From positions 3,645 to 67,644 of the forward strand of contig JBAZTO010000015.1 in NCBI GenBank assembly GCA_041661865.1: a stretch of DNA of 64,000 nucleotides, given 5' to 3'. This DNA comes from JBAZTO01 sp041661865 (GTDB taxonomy: Bacteria; Planctomycetota; Phycisphaerae; SM23-33). A model generated the notes under the pieces. That model saw nothing but the letters and a program-made list of their open reading frames with translations, had not been told where the DNA came from and ran no database searches. The translations under genes were made by a program, and so were the position numbers. Shown here piece after piece: positions 8,903 to 18,259 of the stretch. Each line of letters opens with the position of its first letter. The first letter of the stretch is position 1.

Positions 8903-10171
8903 TTAAGCGGCCAGTTTCGCGAGCATCGTCGCCGCGCGGGTGTAGCCGGCGTTCAGTTGCAGCGCCCTCTGCATGTGCTGCCGGGCCGCGCCGAGTTGGC
9001 CGTGTTGCATCTCCAACTCTCCAGCCAGGCAGTGGACATCGGCCCAGTCGCCACCGGCGGCGATGGCCTGCTCCAGGTGCTCCAGGGCCTCGGATGTGGC
9101 CCCGGTCTGCATGCAAAGCCGCCCCAGCATCAGCCTCGCCTTGACATAGCGGCCGTTGATGGCGATGGCCGAGCGGGCATGCTCCATCGCCCAGTCCAGT
9201 TGCCCCAGCCGCTGAAAAACGGCGGCGGCGTGATAATGCAGATCGGCATAATCCGGATGCTCGGCCAGGGCCATCTTCAGGACGCTCGCCAGCATGCCGA
9301 AAAGCTCCCCGTCGATCTCGCTGACGGGCAGGGCCAGCATGGCCTCCACCAGGTCGCCCTCGGCCGTGAGATAGCGGGCCAGTTGCAGCATGTGCGAGCC
9401 GCTCGGCGCCACCGGGCGCGGGCCCAGTTGGATCGTCACGCTGTGGCCTTGATCGCCGGCGGCCCGGGCCGCCAGGGACAGCTTGTGCGCGACCATGATG
9501 TCCGCGGGCCGCAATTCAAAGGCACGCTGGAATGACCGCACGGCCGCGACGGTCTGGCCGCGGGCCGCGTGAACCAGTGCCAGGTAATAGTGCGCGTCGG
9601 CATAGCCGCCGTCGGCGGCGACGGCGCTCTGGAAGCAGGCGGCCGCTTCGGCGTAGTCGGCCTGCGCGGAGTGGAACAATCCCAGTTGCAGGTGCAGGCC
9701 GGGATCGTTGGGAAATCGCCTCATCGCTTCCTGTAGCGTCATGCGGGCCGCGGGTCCTTTGCCGCTCCGCCACTGCGCCAAGGCGGCGCGTCGCCAGGTG
9801 TCGGCCTGGCCGCCCTGGGCCTTGAGGGCCTTTTCCGCCTCGCGCTGGCAAAGGTCGTACTTGCCGCCGCGGGCATAAACGGCGGCCAGGTACTCCGCCA
9901 GGTCGCCGCGTGAGCCGATCGCGTCGGCGGCGGCGCGAAGGTGCGTTTCGGCCTCGGCGTATCGGCCTTGCTGGAGGCAGTCCAAGCCGGCGGCCCGATT
10001 GGCCAGGGCCTGGTAATAGCGGGCCAGCGACCCCATGAGATCCTCGCGCGAGTTGATGTGGGCCAACTCCTGCGCCGCTTCGCGGTAGCAGCCGCGATGG
10101 TACAGTTCGCTCCCCCGGCCGTAATGCCGAGCGGCCGAGGCGGTGTCGATGTCCGCGTGAAGCATAATCAT
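8903..10171 (-). CDS. TPR-repeat protein
   Basis: A 422-residue protein with about ten TPR units, for example ELYHRGCYREAAQELAHI, GLDCLQQGRYAEAETHLRAA, GLFHSAQADYAEAAACFQSA and ALVHAARGQTVAAVRSFQRA. There is no membrane segment or signal. The start is ATG 10171 or ATG 10165, both near GGAG. It lies 157 bases after the radical SAM gene on the same strand and just upstream of another TPR protein. The pair may be scaffolds or regulators for polysaccharide assembly, which is inference from position only. Confidence 0.85.
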   Translation of the reverse strand: MIMLHADIDTASAARHYGRGSELYHRGCYREAAQELAHINSREDLMGSLARYYQALANRAAGLDCLQQGRYAEAETHLRAAADAIGSRGDLAEYLAAVYARGGKYDLCQREAEKALKAQGGQADTWRRAALAQWRSGKGPAARMTLQEAMRRFPNDPGLHLQLGLFHSAQADYAEAAACFQSAVAADGGYADAHYYLALVHAARGQTVAAVRSFQRAFELRPADIMVAHKLSLAARAAGDQGHSVTIQLGPRPVAPSGSHMLQLARYLTAEGDLVEAMLALPVSEIDGELFGMLASVLKMALAEHPDYADLHYHAAAVFQRLGQLDWAMEHARSAIAINGRYVKARLMLGRLCMQTGATSEALEHLEQAIAAGGDWADVHCLAGELEMQHGQLGAARQHMQRALQLNAGYTRAATMLAKLAA

Positions 10172-10328
10172 AACTCTCCAACCACGTTATCGGCATGAAC
10201 AGGGCCACGGTGAAGCAAGGCGCAGGGGTGAAAAGCGGCCTCCGTCGGCAACAATATGGAGGAGTTCGAGCCGGGAGAAATTCACTTGGATATACCGGAG
10301 GGTTGTATCGATCCTGGGGCAGGCGGAA

Positions 10329-11285
10329 TTATGGGTTGCCGAGGAACTTGCGACGGATAATCCAGAGGCCCACCTTGATCCAATGCCGTTTGATGGCCTG
10401 GCGGGCTGTACAGATCATCCAACTGCCTGGGACGTTGAGATTGGCCACCGTCTCGGCGGTCGAACGCAGACCCTCCAGCGTGCCGATCTTTTCCGAGGCA
10501 ATGTCACACGGATAGACATCACCCAGCGGGTCGATGAACACGTTGCGCTGCCCTGAATAATCCGGCAGCACGCGCTTTCCGGTTCGGACGAATTGGGCCA
10601 AGCCAAAGGTGAAGTAAGCGCGGGCCCAATGCTTGGGCGACCACGTCGATAGTTCCTGCCCCACCAGCCAATCAAGCTGCTCGATCAGGGCGTCCTTGTC
10701 CTGGATTGCATTGTCCCGCCCAAACAGGCTGTCGGCGCCAGCATGCACCACGGCCAGGGTCATTTCGACCCCGATCTCCTTGGACAGCGCGTACACCTTT
10801 CGCAGTTCCCGGTGATTGTAATCCCCCATCGTAAAGGCCAGTCGCAGATTCGTGACGCCCCTGGCCTGCAAGACCTTGATTGTGGCCATCAGGCGATCGA
10901 ACCCGCCGGGCGTGCCGCGAATCTGATCGTGGGCCTCGCCGATGCCGTCGACGGAAATGGCCAGGCCGACGCGTGGGTTGACGGCCAGGATCTTGTCCAT
11001 CTGCTGGACAATCAAGTCCGTGGCGAAACCGTTGGACGAAATGATGATCTGTGCCTTGGGAAAATTTTCCGTCGCGACGCGGACAATCTCCACCAGGTCG
11101 CCGCGCAGGAACGGCTCGCCGCCGGTGAGGTTCAAGGCCGTGGTGCTTGGCGGCAGGTTCTTGACCATATCGGGCGCAAATTCGCCCTCGTGGTCCCTGC
11201 GCTGCCACACGCTGCACATCCGGCAGCGGGCGTTGCAGCGATAGGTAACGGCCAGAACTACATCCTTGACATTGGAAGGGCCCAT
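10329..11285 (-). CDS. Radical SAM protein with SPASM-like C-terminus
   Basis: A 318-residue protein. VTYRCNARCRMCSVW contains the CxxxCxxC motif that binds the 4Fe-4S cluster for S-adenosylmethionine cleavage. LNLTGGEPFLRGDLVEIV is the glycine-rich SAM-binding strand. NVFIDPLGDVYPCDIAS resembles the first part of a SPASM domain. Such enzymes modify peptides, sugars or lipids. Its place after a priming sugar transferase suggests a sugar or polysaccharide-linked modification, but the substrate is unknown. I chose ATG 11285; no clear ribosome site is visible, and a start slightly upstream is possible. Confidence 0.85.
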   Translation of the reverse strand: MGPSNVKDVVLAVTYRCNARCRMCSVWQRRDHEGEFAPDMVKNLPPSTTALNLTGGEPFLRGDLVEIVRVATENFPKAQIIISSNGFATDLIVQQMDKILAVNPRVGLAISVDGIGEAHDQIRGTPGGFDRLMATIKVLQARGVTNLRLAFTMGDYNHRELRKVYALSKEIGVEMTLAVVHAGADSLFGRDNAIQDKDALIEQLDWLVGQELSTWSPKHWARAYFTFGLAQFVRTGKRVLPDYSGQRNVFIDPLGDVYPCDIASEKIGTLEGLRSTAETVANLNVPGSWMICTARQAIKRHWIKVGLWIIRRKFLGNP

Positions 11286-11350
11286 CAAAGCACGGTACCG
11301 CCATGCCTGTGGCACGTCAATATGATCGCTGTGCCGCGTTGAGGCTTGCT

Positions 11351-12061
11351 CTAATAAGCTCCGCGGGCGGAGATGACCGCCGGGACGGTCTGGAACATGA
11401 TCAGCAGGTCCAGCAGGAAGGTCTGGTGATCGATGTAGTAGAGATCCAGGTCGATCCAGCGGTCGTAGCTCAGTTCGCTGCGCCCTGAGATCTGCCACAG
11501 GCAGGTCATGCCGGGCTTGACCTCCATCCGTCGACGAGCCCGGCCGGTCGCACTCATCGCCTCGGGCAGCCACAGCGGGCGCGGGCCCACCAGCGACATC
11601 TGGCCACTGAGCACATTGAACAGTTGTGGCAGTTCATCCGCGCTCGAGCGGCGCAGCAGTTTGCCCACGCAGGTCAGCCGCGGGTCGTTGGCGATCTTGA
11701 AGACCGGCCCATCCTTCTCGTTGAGGTGGGCCACGGCCTGGCGAGAGTCCTCGGCGCTGTCGATCATCGTGCGGAACTTGTACATGACGAAGGGCTTGCC
11801 GCCGAGGCCCGCGCGGCTCTGGCGGAAGATCACCGCCCCGCGGCTGGTCAGCTTGATCAGCACCGCAATGGCGAGCATGAGCGGGGCCAGAAGGACAATC
11901 AGGAGAATCGAGCCGACCACATCCACCGCTCTCTTGGGCAAGCCGCCAGGGGCGCTTGTGACGCCACGGCCGACCTCCGCGCGGTCGCGCACGGGCGGAA
12001 ACAACACATCAGCTTGAGATCTGGAAGCCATCATCCTTGCCTTGCTGCTGACCTGGCCCAT
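11351..12061 (-). CDS. Undecaprenyl-phosphate sugar phosphotransferase (priming transferase)
   Basis: About 236 residues of the bacterial sugar transferase family (WbaP/RfbP/PssA C-terminal type). One N-terminal membrane helix (VVGSILLIVLLAPLMLAIAVLI) is followed by RQSRAGLGGKPFVMYKFRTM, RRSSADELPQLFNVLSGQMS, LVGPRPL and the late KPGMTCLWQISGRSEL. These enzymes start repeat-unit synthesis by moving a sugar-1-phosphate onto undecaprenyl phosphate. This is the short form, without the multi-pass N-terminal domain. The start is uncertain: ATG 12061, ATG 12034 and TTG 12136 are all possible, and none has a strong ribosome site. Confidence 0.93.
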   Translation of the reverse strand: MGQVSSKARMMASRSQADVLFPPVRDRAEVGRGVTSAPGGLPKRAVDVVGSILLIVLLAPLMLAIAVLIKLTSRGAVIFRQSRAGLGGKPFVMYKFRTMIDSAEDSRQAVAHLNEKDGPVFKIANDPRLTCVGKLLRRSSADELPQLFNVLSGQMSLVGPRPLWLPEAMSATGRARRRMEVKPGMTCLWQISGRSELSYDRWIDLDLYYIDHQTFLLDLLIMFQTVPAVISARGAY

Positions 12062-12172
12062 TCTTCTTGCCCTGCCACATGGTATGTGTCTTGCAAACTG
12101 TTCCCAAGAAGAACTATCGTCCTGTAGTTGCTTCAAATTCAGTTGCGAGAGCCTAAATCGTTCTAGTGGCAG

Positions 12173-13285
12173 CTATTTCATCGATTGGCCGCGAATCGCC
12201 TGGATGTAAATTTCTTCCATGCGGGCGGCAGCGACGGCCCAACTGTAGCTGGACTGCACCACATCCCTGGCCGAGCGACCCATCGCGCCGGCTGTTTCCC
12301 GATCAGCCAGCAAACGAAGGATCTGCCCGCGCAGGTCGACACAGTCCCCACCCATGAAATATACGATTGAATCGCCCAAAACGTCGCGATTGGCCGGAAT
12401 ATCTGCCGCCAATATGCACCGGCCGAAAGACGCAGCCTCCAGCATGACCATGCTCATGCCCTCCAGCGAGCTGGGCAAAATCACAAGTGCCGCATTGCTG
12501 TACAGTTCCAGCAGGGCATCGCCATAGACCGGCCCGAGGAATACCGTTCCGGGCCCGCCCTGTCGCCTGCATGCTCGGGCAAAATCGCTCTCCTGTATGT
12601 CCCCGGCGACAGCCAGGCGGAAGCCGCCGGATTGTTCGATCCCCGGCCAGGCCTTCAGCAGCAGGTCCAGCCGCTTTTCAGGGACGACCCTGCCGACGGT
12701 GAGTGCATAGCGCCCGCTTTCCAGGCCCCACTGCTTGACGAGGCCCGTGTCGCGCGGAGGGACTATCCGCACGCCGTTGGGGACATAATGCACCGGTCGG
12801 TGAAACTCCTGCGACAGTTCCGCAGCCAGGGAGGCCGAGACGGTCGTGATCGCTCGCGCCGACCGCAGGCCGCAGGAAAGTCCCATGCGTAATGCCGCCT
12901 TGGCCGGGGCCGACCACTTGCCCCGCAACCAGTCGGCGGCGTGGATGGTCAGGACCACCGGCACCCCGGCCAGCGCCGGCAACCAGCTCAGCAGCGCCGG
13001 GCCGGGCGAGTGCAGGTGCACCAGGTCCACCCGGTTGTGCAGGACCAGGTCGATCAGCGCGGTGGCGGTGTGGGTGATGGCCTCGGTGTGCTTGCCGCGA
13101 AGGCTGGGCGTGACGATGACCTTGCCCGCCGCCGCGGGGCCCTGGTCCTGGACGTAGTGGCGACGGGCGTAAACCGTCACCTCGTGGCCGCGCGCGGTCA
13201 GCTCCCGCGTCAGCTCTTCCACGACGCGTTCGGCCCCGCCCACGGTGGCGGGAATCCCTCGGACGCCTACCATCGCAATGCGCAT
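12173..13285 (-). CDS. Glycosyltransferase family 4
   Basis: A 370-residue GT-B enzyme. The N-terminal domain begins MRIAMVGVRGIPATVGGAER; the C-terminal nucleotide-sugar domain has YALTVGRVVPEKRLDLLLKA and ILPSSLEGMSMVMLEAASFG, where the EGMSMVMLE segment is the EX7E retaining motif. It adds one sugar to the lipid-linked repeat unit on the inner face of the membrane. It overlaps the end of the preceding glycosyltransferase gene by 19 bases, so translation is probably coupled. Donor and acceptor cannot be predicted. Confidence 0.92.
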   Translation of the reverse strand: MRIAMVGVRGIPATVGGAERVVEELTRELTARGHEVTVYARRHYVQDQGPAAAGKVIVTPSLRGKHTEAITHTATALIDLVLHNRVDLVHLHSPGPALLSWLPALAGVPVVLTIHAADWLRGKWSAPAKAALRMGLSCGLRSARAITTVSASLAAELSQEFHRPVHYVPNGVRIVPPRDTGLVKQWGLESGRYALTVGRVVPEKRLDLLLKAWPGIEQSGGFRLAVAGDIQESDFARACRRQGGPGTVFLGPVYGDALLELYSNAALVILPSSLEGMSMVMLEAASFGRCILAADIPANRDVLGDSIVYFMGGDCVDLRGQILRLLADRETAGAMGRSARDVVQSSYSWAVAAARMEEIYIQAIRGQSMK

Positions 13286-14508
13286 CGCGCGGCCGCCTCT
13301 CTGTAAAGTCCCACAAGCTGCTCGATGATCGCGGCGGAATCATGCCGCTCTTTCACCCTCTCGCCGGCCGCCTGCTCCATGCTTTTTCGCTGGGCCGGCT
13401 CACGCAGCACCTCGGCCACCACGGTCGCCAGTGCCGCCGCGTCGCCGGAGGGGAAGGTCCTGCCGGTTTCCCGGTCGTTGATCCAGTGCCGCAGCGTCGG
13501 GTGGTCGGCGGCGATAACGCACCGGCCGGTGGACATCGCTTCGAGCATGGTCTGCGGGCTGTTCTCCAGGCAACGGCTGGGCAGGACGACGGCGGTGGCC
13601 TCGGCCAGGTAGCGTCCGATGTCCTTGTGCGGCACGGACCCGGCCAGCGTGACATTCCGCAGGCAGCGCCGAGCAATATCCTGCCGCAGCGGTTCGAGCA
13701 TCGGTCCGCCGCCGACAATGACGACCTGGACCTGCCCCAGCGCCGCGGCCAGCTCCAGCATCAGGTCCGGGCCTTTCTCGCGCGAGAGCCTTCCGACATA
13801 GAGCAACTGGTCATCGCGACGGGCGACGCCCGAAGGCATCGCCGGCGGCTCGACGACGTTGGGCGCCACCACCAGCTTGCTGCCCGGCACGCCGGCCGCT
13901 CTGAGTACATCGGCCATGAAGGGCCCGGGGCAGATGAAGAACTCGATCCAGCGGATGTAGCGGCGGAAGAACCGCTGGAAGTAGCTTTCGATGGCCAGGG
14001 CGGCCCCGCCCGCGCCGCCGCAGCGAGTGGCGTGCCAGAATCGATTGGGCCAGCAATCCATGCAGGTCTGACCGCCGCGGAGAAAATGCTTGGCCGGGCA
14101 GGCCAGGCGGTAGTCATGCACCGTCATCACCATCGGGATGCCCCGCCGCGCCAGCACCGGCAGGATCGAGGGCGTCAGGTGGTGGTAAATGCCGTGGAGG
14201 TGGGCGATGTCGATCGGCTGCTGTAGGCGGAGGAAACGTGCCAGGCTGTTGGCCGCCTGTACGTCGTGGATCATGCGGGTCAGGGCGAGCGGATTGCGCG
14301 TGGCGGTGAAATCGACGAACTCCGGCAGCGACATGCTGCCTCGCGGCCCGGCCGGACCAGGCCGGCCTGGATCGTCGCAGCCGAAGAACGAAACCTCGTC
14401 CCCGCGACGACGCTGAAGCGCCGCCAGCGTCTGGACGTAACTGGTTACGCCGCCGGGCGCGAAAAGCATTCGATCGATGTGCAAAACGTGCATCTGTATG
14501 ACATCCAT
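13267..14508 (-). CDS. Glycosyltransferase family 4
   Basis: About 413 residues, GT-B fold. It has HVLHIDRMLFAPGGVTSYVQ at the N-terminus, MVMTVHDYRLACPAKHFLRG in the acceptor domain, then LLYVGRLSREKGPDLMLELA and the EX7E-type ENSPQTMLEAMSTGRCVIAA. CPAKHFLRGGQTCMDCW carries closely spaced cysteines, a segment seen in many GT4 enzymes of polysaccharide clusters. The start is ATG 14508 or ATG 14493; neither has a clear ribosome site. It probably adds a sugar to the exopolysaccharide repeat unit. Confidence 0.92.
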   Translation of the reverse strand: MDVIQMHVLHIDRMLFAPGGVTSYVQTLAALQRRRGDEVSFFGCDDPGRPGPAGPRGSMSLPEFVDFTATRNPLALTRMIHDVQAANSLARFLRLQQPIDIAHLHGIYHHLTPSILPVLARRGIPMVMTVHDYRLACPAKHFLRGGQTCMDCWPNRFWHATRCGGAGGAALAIESYFQRFFRRYIRWIEFFICPGPFMADVLRAAGVPGSKLVVAPNVVEPPAMPSGVARRDDQLLYVGRLSREKGPDLMLELAAALGQVQVVIVGGGPMLEPLRQDIARRCLRNVTLAGSVPHKDIGRYLAEATAVVLPSRCLENSPQTMLEAMSTGRCVIAADHPTLRHWINDRETGRTFPSGDAAALATVVAEVLREPAQRKSMEQAAGERVKERHDSAAIIEQLVGLYREAAARCALRW

Positions 14509-14587
14509 TCTATCAGCCCGTGGGGGCAGAGCGATGCTGTTCTTATCGGCAGAAGCGCAGCGCCGGTTCGCGAATCTCACAGGGGTG

Positions 14588-15727
14588 TTAAGCGTTGGAA
14601 TTCGTGACGTGATGCCGGCTTCGCTGAAGTGCCGCCACGAGACGGCAGAAGCGGCCGGCCATGGTCGATGCACTGAACGCCTCGGCCCGCCTGGCCCCCG
14701 CGGCCGCCAGTTCCTGGGAAAGCTCGCCGTCCTCGATCAGCAGGGCAAGGGCCTGGGCCAATGCCTTCGCATCGCCCGGGGGCACCTTCAGGCCCTCGCG
14801 CCCGGCGGTGAACAGGTCGTCGAAGGCGGGCAGGTCGCTTGCCACGACGGGCACCCCGGCCGCCATCGCCTCCAGCGGCGCCAGCGGGAATGTCTCGCTT
14901 CGGCTTGAAAGGACGAAGACGTCGGAGGCTGCCAGCAGCCCGGCCACATCGTTGCGATGTCCGCCGAGGGTCACAAACGGCGTCAATCCGCGATCGGCTA
15001 CCGCCTGCCGCATGGCCGGCGAGTCGGTCCCTCGGCCGGCAAGGACCAGGTGGAAATCGCGGCGCTGTTGGGCCAGTATCTGCATCGCGGCCAGCAGCGT
15101 GTCAAAATCCTTGTCGGGCATGACATTGGCGACCTGGAGCACGACCTTGCGGCCGGGGGGAAAGACCAGATCGGTGGCCGGCCCCAGGAGACGGTGGAAA
15201 TCCAGGCCGTTGGGGACCAGCGGCAGGGCGCGCCACGGCAGGCCATGTTCGCGCAGGCACCGCCGCTGCGAAGGACCGATGCACACGACCGCGTCAAGCA
15301 GTCCCAGCCTGTAGTAGGCCCGCAGCGACGCGGCGAAGTTGCCCGCCTGGCCACCCGGCCAGGAGTGGCACCAGCAGAGCCGCAGCACCTTCCGCCCGCT
15401 CAGCAGCGAGCCGACGGCGGCGTAGAACAGGCCGTTGCGGAGAGGGTCCAGCACGACCACGCAGTCGATGCGGTGGCGGAGGATGAGCCGCGCGATCCGC
15501 CACGGGGCCAGGACGTCGACATGTCGCCGCGCCAGGGGCGGAAAGACCTCCTCGGCCACGCACTTGAAGGCCTCGCGCATGGAGCCGCCGTCGCGGATGG
15601 GCGCGATGAAAACCTGCCAGGACTGTTCGGTCAGGACGCCGGCCAGGTCGGCGGCGACGACTTCCGCGCCGCCCACCCGCAGATCTTCTGTGACGATCAG
15701 CAGCCGCAAAGGGTTCTCCTTGCCCAC
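14588..15727 (-). CDS. Glycosyltransferase family 4
   Basis: A 379-residue GT-B enzyme. LRLLIVTEDLRVGGAEVVAA, VVCIGPSQRRCLREHGLPW, LQVANVMPDKDFDTLLAAM and FVLSSRSETFPLAPLEAMAA (EX7E region) are the family landmarks. The start is GTG 15727, which overlaps the upstream glycosyltransferase gene by 31 bases, as expected inside an operon. One of three GT4 enzymes here that extend the repeat unit; sugar specificity cannot be read from sequence. Confidence 0.92.
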   Translation of the reverse strand: MGKENPLRLLIVTEDLRVGGAEVVAADLAGVLTEQSWQVFIAPIRDGGSMREAFKCVAEEVFPPLARRHVDVLAPWRIARLILRHRIDCVVVLDPLRNGLFYAAVGSLLSGRKVLRLCWCHSWPGGQAGNFAASLRAYYRLGLLDAVVCIGPSQRRCLREHGLPWRALPLVPNGLDFHRLLGPATDLVFPPGRKVVLQVANVMPDKDFDTLLAAMQILAQQRRDFHLVLAGRGTDSPAMRQAVADRGLTPFVTLGGHRNDVAGLLAASDVFVLSSRSETFPLAPLEAMAAGVPVVASDLPAFDDLFTAGREGLKVPPGDAKALAQALALLIEDGELSQELAAAGARRAEAFSASTMAGRFCRLVAALQRSRHHVTNSNA

Positions 15728-16638
15728 TGCCAGCCCTGGTGGGCGAGTTCATCGATGATCCCGGCGGCCAGGTCCAGCTCACTTCGCCGCCAGGTGGTCA
15801 GGGCCCACGCCGCCGACAGCAGCATGAACCCCGCCAAGTGATACGCCAGGAGCAGGTAGGTTCCCGCTCCGCCTCCGACACTGTCGCGGGCGATGGCCGT
15901 CATGTGGGTCACATACGTTCGGCCGCGACGGTAATTGTCGGGCCTGCCGGAAGGGGCCAGCTCGTGCCACAGCACCAACTCCCGGGCCACGAACAGCGGC
16001 ACCTGCCGCTCGACGCGGAAGGAGAACTCCGTGTCCTCGCCCAGGGCGTAGCCGCTGAGGGCGCCGTTGAAGTGGTGGCGCCGCGCGACCTGGCGGCGCA
16101 GGCTGATGGCCCCGCCGGACATTGCCCGTGCCGGATCGAGCCGCCCCGCGAGAGCCGGCGGCAGTGCCGTGTATCGCGCCACCGATCGCCACGGCGCCCA
16201 GCGATTTGCCGCCGAGGCTTCGACCAGCGCCATCGAGAGGCGATGCCCCAGGCCCGGGATTTGTCTCTCGGTCAGAATCCCGGCGATGCCGCCGATGACT
16301 CCCCGCCTGTCCAGCCGATACATCTCGGCCAGGCGAGCCAGGTAATCGTCGGGCATCGTGACGTCGTCATCCAGCAGCATAATCACGTCGCCGCGGGCCA
16401 GGGCGGCGCCGGCATTTCGCGACGCGGGCAGCGAAGGCCGGTCCATTCGTCGGACCTGGAGCGGCAGGCCCGCCTCGGCACAGGAGGCCGGCACGTCGTC
16501 GGCAATGTCCGTGGCCCCGTCGTTGACAACGATCAGCTCCACTGGCACAAGCGTTTGGCGCAACACGGCGGCGACGGTCCGACGCAGGCTGTCGGGCCGG
16601 TCGTGTGTCGATATGATGACCGAAATACTTGGCGTCAT
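15697..16638 (-). CDS. Glycosyltransferase family 2
   Basis: A 313-residue GT-A enzyme. SISVIISTHDRPDSLRRTVA and VELIVVNDGATD form the nucleotide-binding half; MLLDDDVTMPDDY holds the DxD metal site; ALGEDTEFSFR is the ED motif of the catalytic base region. A hydrophobic stretch near residue 260 (YLLLAYHLAGFMLLSAAWAL) suggests membrane attachment at the C-terminus. It lies 10 bases after the flippase gene stop and is probably co-transcribed. Confidence 0.92.
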   Translation of the reverse strand: MTPSISVIISTHDRPDSLRRTVAAVLRQTLVPVELIVVNDGATDIADDVPASCAEAGLPLQVRRMDRPSLPASRNAGAALARGDVIMLLDDDVTMPDDYLARLAEMYRLDRRGVIGGIAGILTERQIPGLGHRLSMALVEASAANRWAPWRSVARYTALPPALAGRLDPARAMSGGAISLRRQVARRHHFNGALSGYALGEDTEFSFRVERQVPLFVARELVLWHELAPSGRPDNYRRGRTYVTHMTAIARDSVGGGAGTYLLLAYHLAGFMLLSAAWALTTWRRSELDLAAGIIDELAHQGWQWARRTLCGC

Positions 16639-16648
16639 TGTCGCAGCG

Positions 16649-18250
16649 CTATCCCAGCTTGCCCAGCAATCGCCGCGCCGTGTGGACGAGCAATCGCTTC
16701 TCGTGGGTGCTGAAGAACCAAGTCGTCAGGACGGCTGCCAGGCACACAGCCGCCCACGCGGAGGCCGCCCACGCCACCGGCAGGACCAGCAGGGCCGGGG
16801 AGGCCAGGATTACGTAGGTCGGCCACTGGAGGCGTATGCGGGCGATGATGAGGTAGAGAACCGTAACGGCCAGCCCGCCCACCAGCATGCCCACGCCGGC
16901 GGCCCAGGCGGCCCCGGCCGGCCCATAGGCATAGGAAGACATCCACCAGTTGGCCAGCAGCACGTTGAGGCCGCCGCCGGCCAACGCCGCCACACCGATC
17001 ATGATCGGGCGCTCGTAAAGGCGCGCGATGGCCGTCAGCAGCGAGAGGTTGCTGATGGTCTGGAAGTACATCAGCAGACCGCCGAGCAAGGCTGCGCCCA
17101 CGCGGAACTGCGAGGGCAACACCTTGACCCACACCGGGGCCGCGGCCAGCAGGAGGATCGTCAAGACCATCAGCAGCATGGCCGAGGCCTTGTAACTGGT
17201 CTCCAGCGCCGCGAAGGCCTGTACTTTCTGCCCGCCTTCCCATCGCCGCGCCACGTGTGTAAAAACCACCGCGTAGACGCTGTTGCCGATAAGCAGGATC
17301 ATCTGGCTCAGTTGCAGGAAGGCGGTGAAAACGGCGGTGTCTTCCTTGCCGTAGCGGCGGTTGGTCATGTAGAAGCTGACGTACTGCGCCACCATCCACA
17401 GCAGGCTGCCGATCATCGCGACCATGCCGAAGGAGATCAATTTGCGGAAGGAACCCTTGATGAGGTCGCCGCCCGCATCCGTTGCGGCCAGGGGCGGAGC
17501 TATTCCGGTGATGTCCTCGCCCACGGCAGATATTGCCGCGATGTTGTCGGCCTGTCCGTCTAAAGCGGCCTCACGCGCCTCCCGTTCCTGGTGCGCAATG
17601 GCTTGGTGCATCAGGAAGATCCCCGCCGCGATGGCGATGGCCTGGGCGACGAGGTGGCTGGTCAGCAGCGACAGGGCCGTCGGCCACAACAGCAGCGCGC
17701 CGGTGGCCAGCACCGTGAAAACCACTCCCAGGGCCAGCTCGATCACTGAGACCAGGCGATAGGCGCGCATGCCGATCAGGAAGGCCAGCACATCGTAGTA
17801 GATCGCCGCGGCCAGCATGTTGGCCAATGCGCCCCAGCAGACGTGCAACTGGTGGGCGAAACTCATCTGGCCGCTGCCGGGCGAGACGATGGCCAGTCGC
17901 GTGATCCACTCGCTGCCGAGGATGGCCACAGCCGTGGCAACCAGGATGACGGCCAGGCACTTCCAGCGGACGCGGTGGTAGAAATCGCGCAGCATCGCAC
18001 GGGCTTCGTAGAGGCTGACGTAGCGCATCAGGCCGTGATTGGCCCCGAGTGTCGCCATGGGCGCGCCGATGGCGAAGATCATCGTCGCCAGCCCCCACAG
18101 GCCGTACTCGGCGGCCCGGTCCCGCATCAGGTAGGCGAAAAGGAGTACTCGCCCCAGGCCCAGGGCCTTTTGCAGTATCATCGCCGGGACGTACACGCCA
18201 ACCGCCCCGGACATGGAGCCGACTTTCAGCAGGCGGGGCATGAGGGCCAC
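16649..18250 (-). CDS. Polysaccharide flippase, Wzx/MOP family
   Basis: A 533-residue protein with about 12-14 hydrophobic segments spread over its length, starting VYVPAMILQKALGLGRVLLF and including KLISFGMVAMIGSLLWMVAQ and AIARLYERPIMIGVAALAGG. This is the layout of oligosaccharide flippases that move the lipid-linked repeat unit to the outer face of the membrane. The start codon is GTG 18250 or ATG 18241. A charged loop near residues 230-260 is longer than usual. It sits 9 bases after the polymerase gene, in the usual order for a Wzx/Wzy system. Confidence 0.9.
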   Translation of the reverse strand: MALMPRLLKVGSMSGAVGVYVPAMILQKALGLGRVLLFAYLMRDRAAEYGLWGLATMIFAIGAPMATLGANHGLMRYVSLYEARAMLRDFYHRVRWKCLAVILVATAVAILGSEWITRLAIVSPGSGQMSFAHQLHVCWGALANMLAAAIYYDVLAFLIGMRAYRLVSVIELALGVVFTVLATGALLLWPTALSLLTSHLVAQAIAIAAGIFLMHQAIAHQEREAREAALDGQADNIAAISAVGEDITGIAPPLAATDAGGDLIKGSFRKLISFGMVAMIGSLLWMVAQYVSFYMTNRRYGKEDTAVFTAFLQLSQMILLIGNSVYAVVFTHVARRWEGGQKVQAFAALETSYKASAMLLMVLTILLLAAAPVWVKVLPSQFRVGAALLGGLLMYFQTISNLSLLTAIARLYERPIMIGVAALAGGGLNVLLANWWMSSYAYGPAGAAWAAGVGMLVGGLAVTVLYLIIARIRLQWPTYVILASPALLVLPVAWAASAWAAVCLAAVLTTWFFSTHEKRLLVHTARRLLGKLG

Positions 18251-18259
18251 GAGCGTCTC

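Noticed and set aside
12061..12136. TTG start that lengthens the priming sugar transferase
   Set aside because: No ribosome site and the added 25 residues are not family-like; kept only as an alternative.
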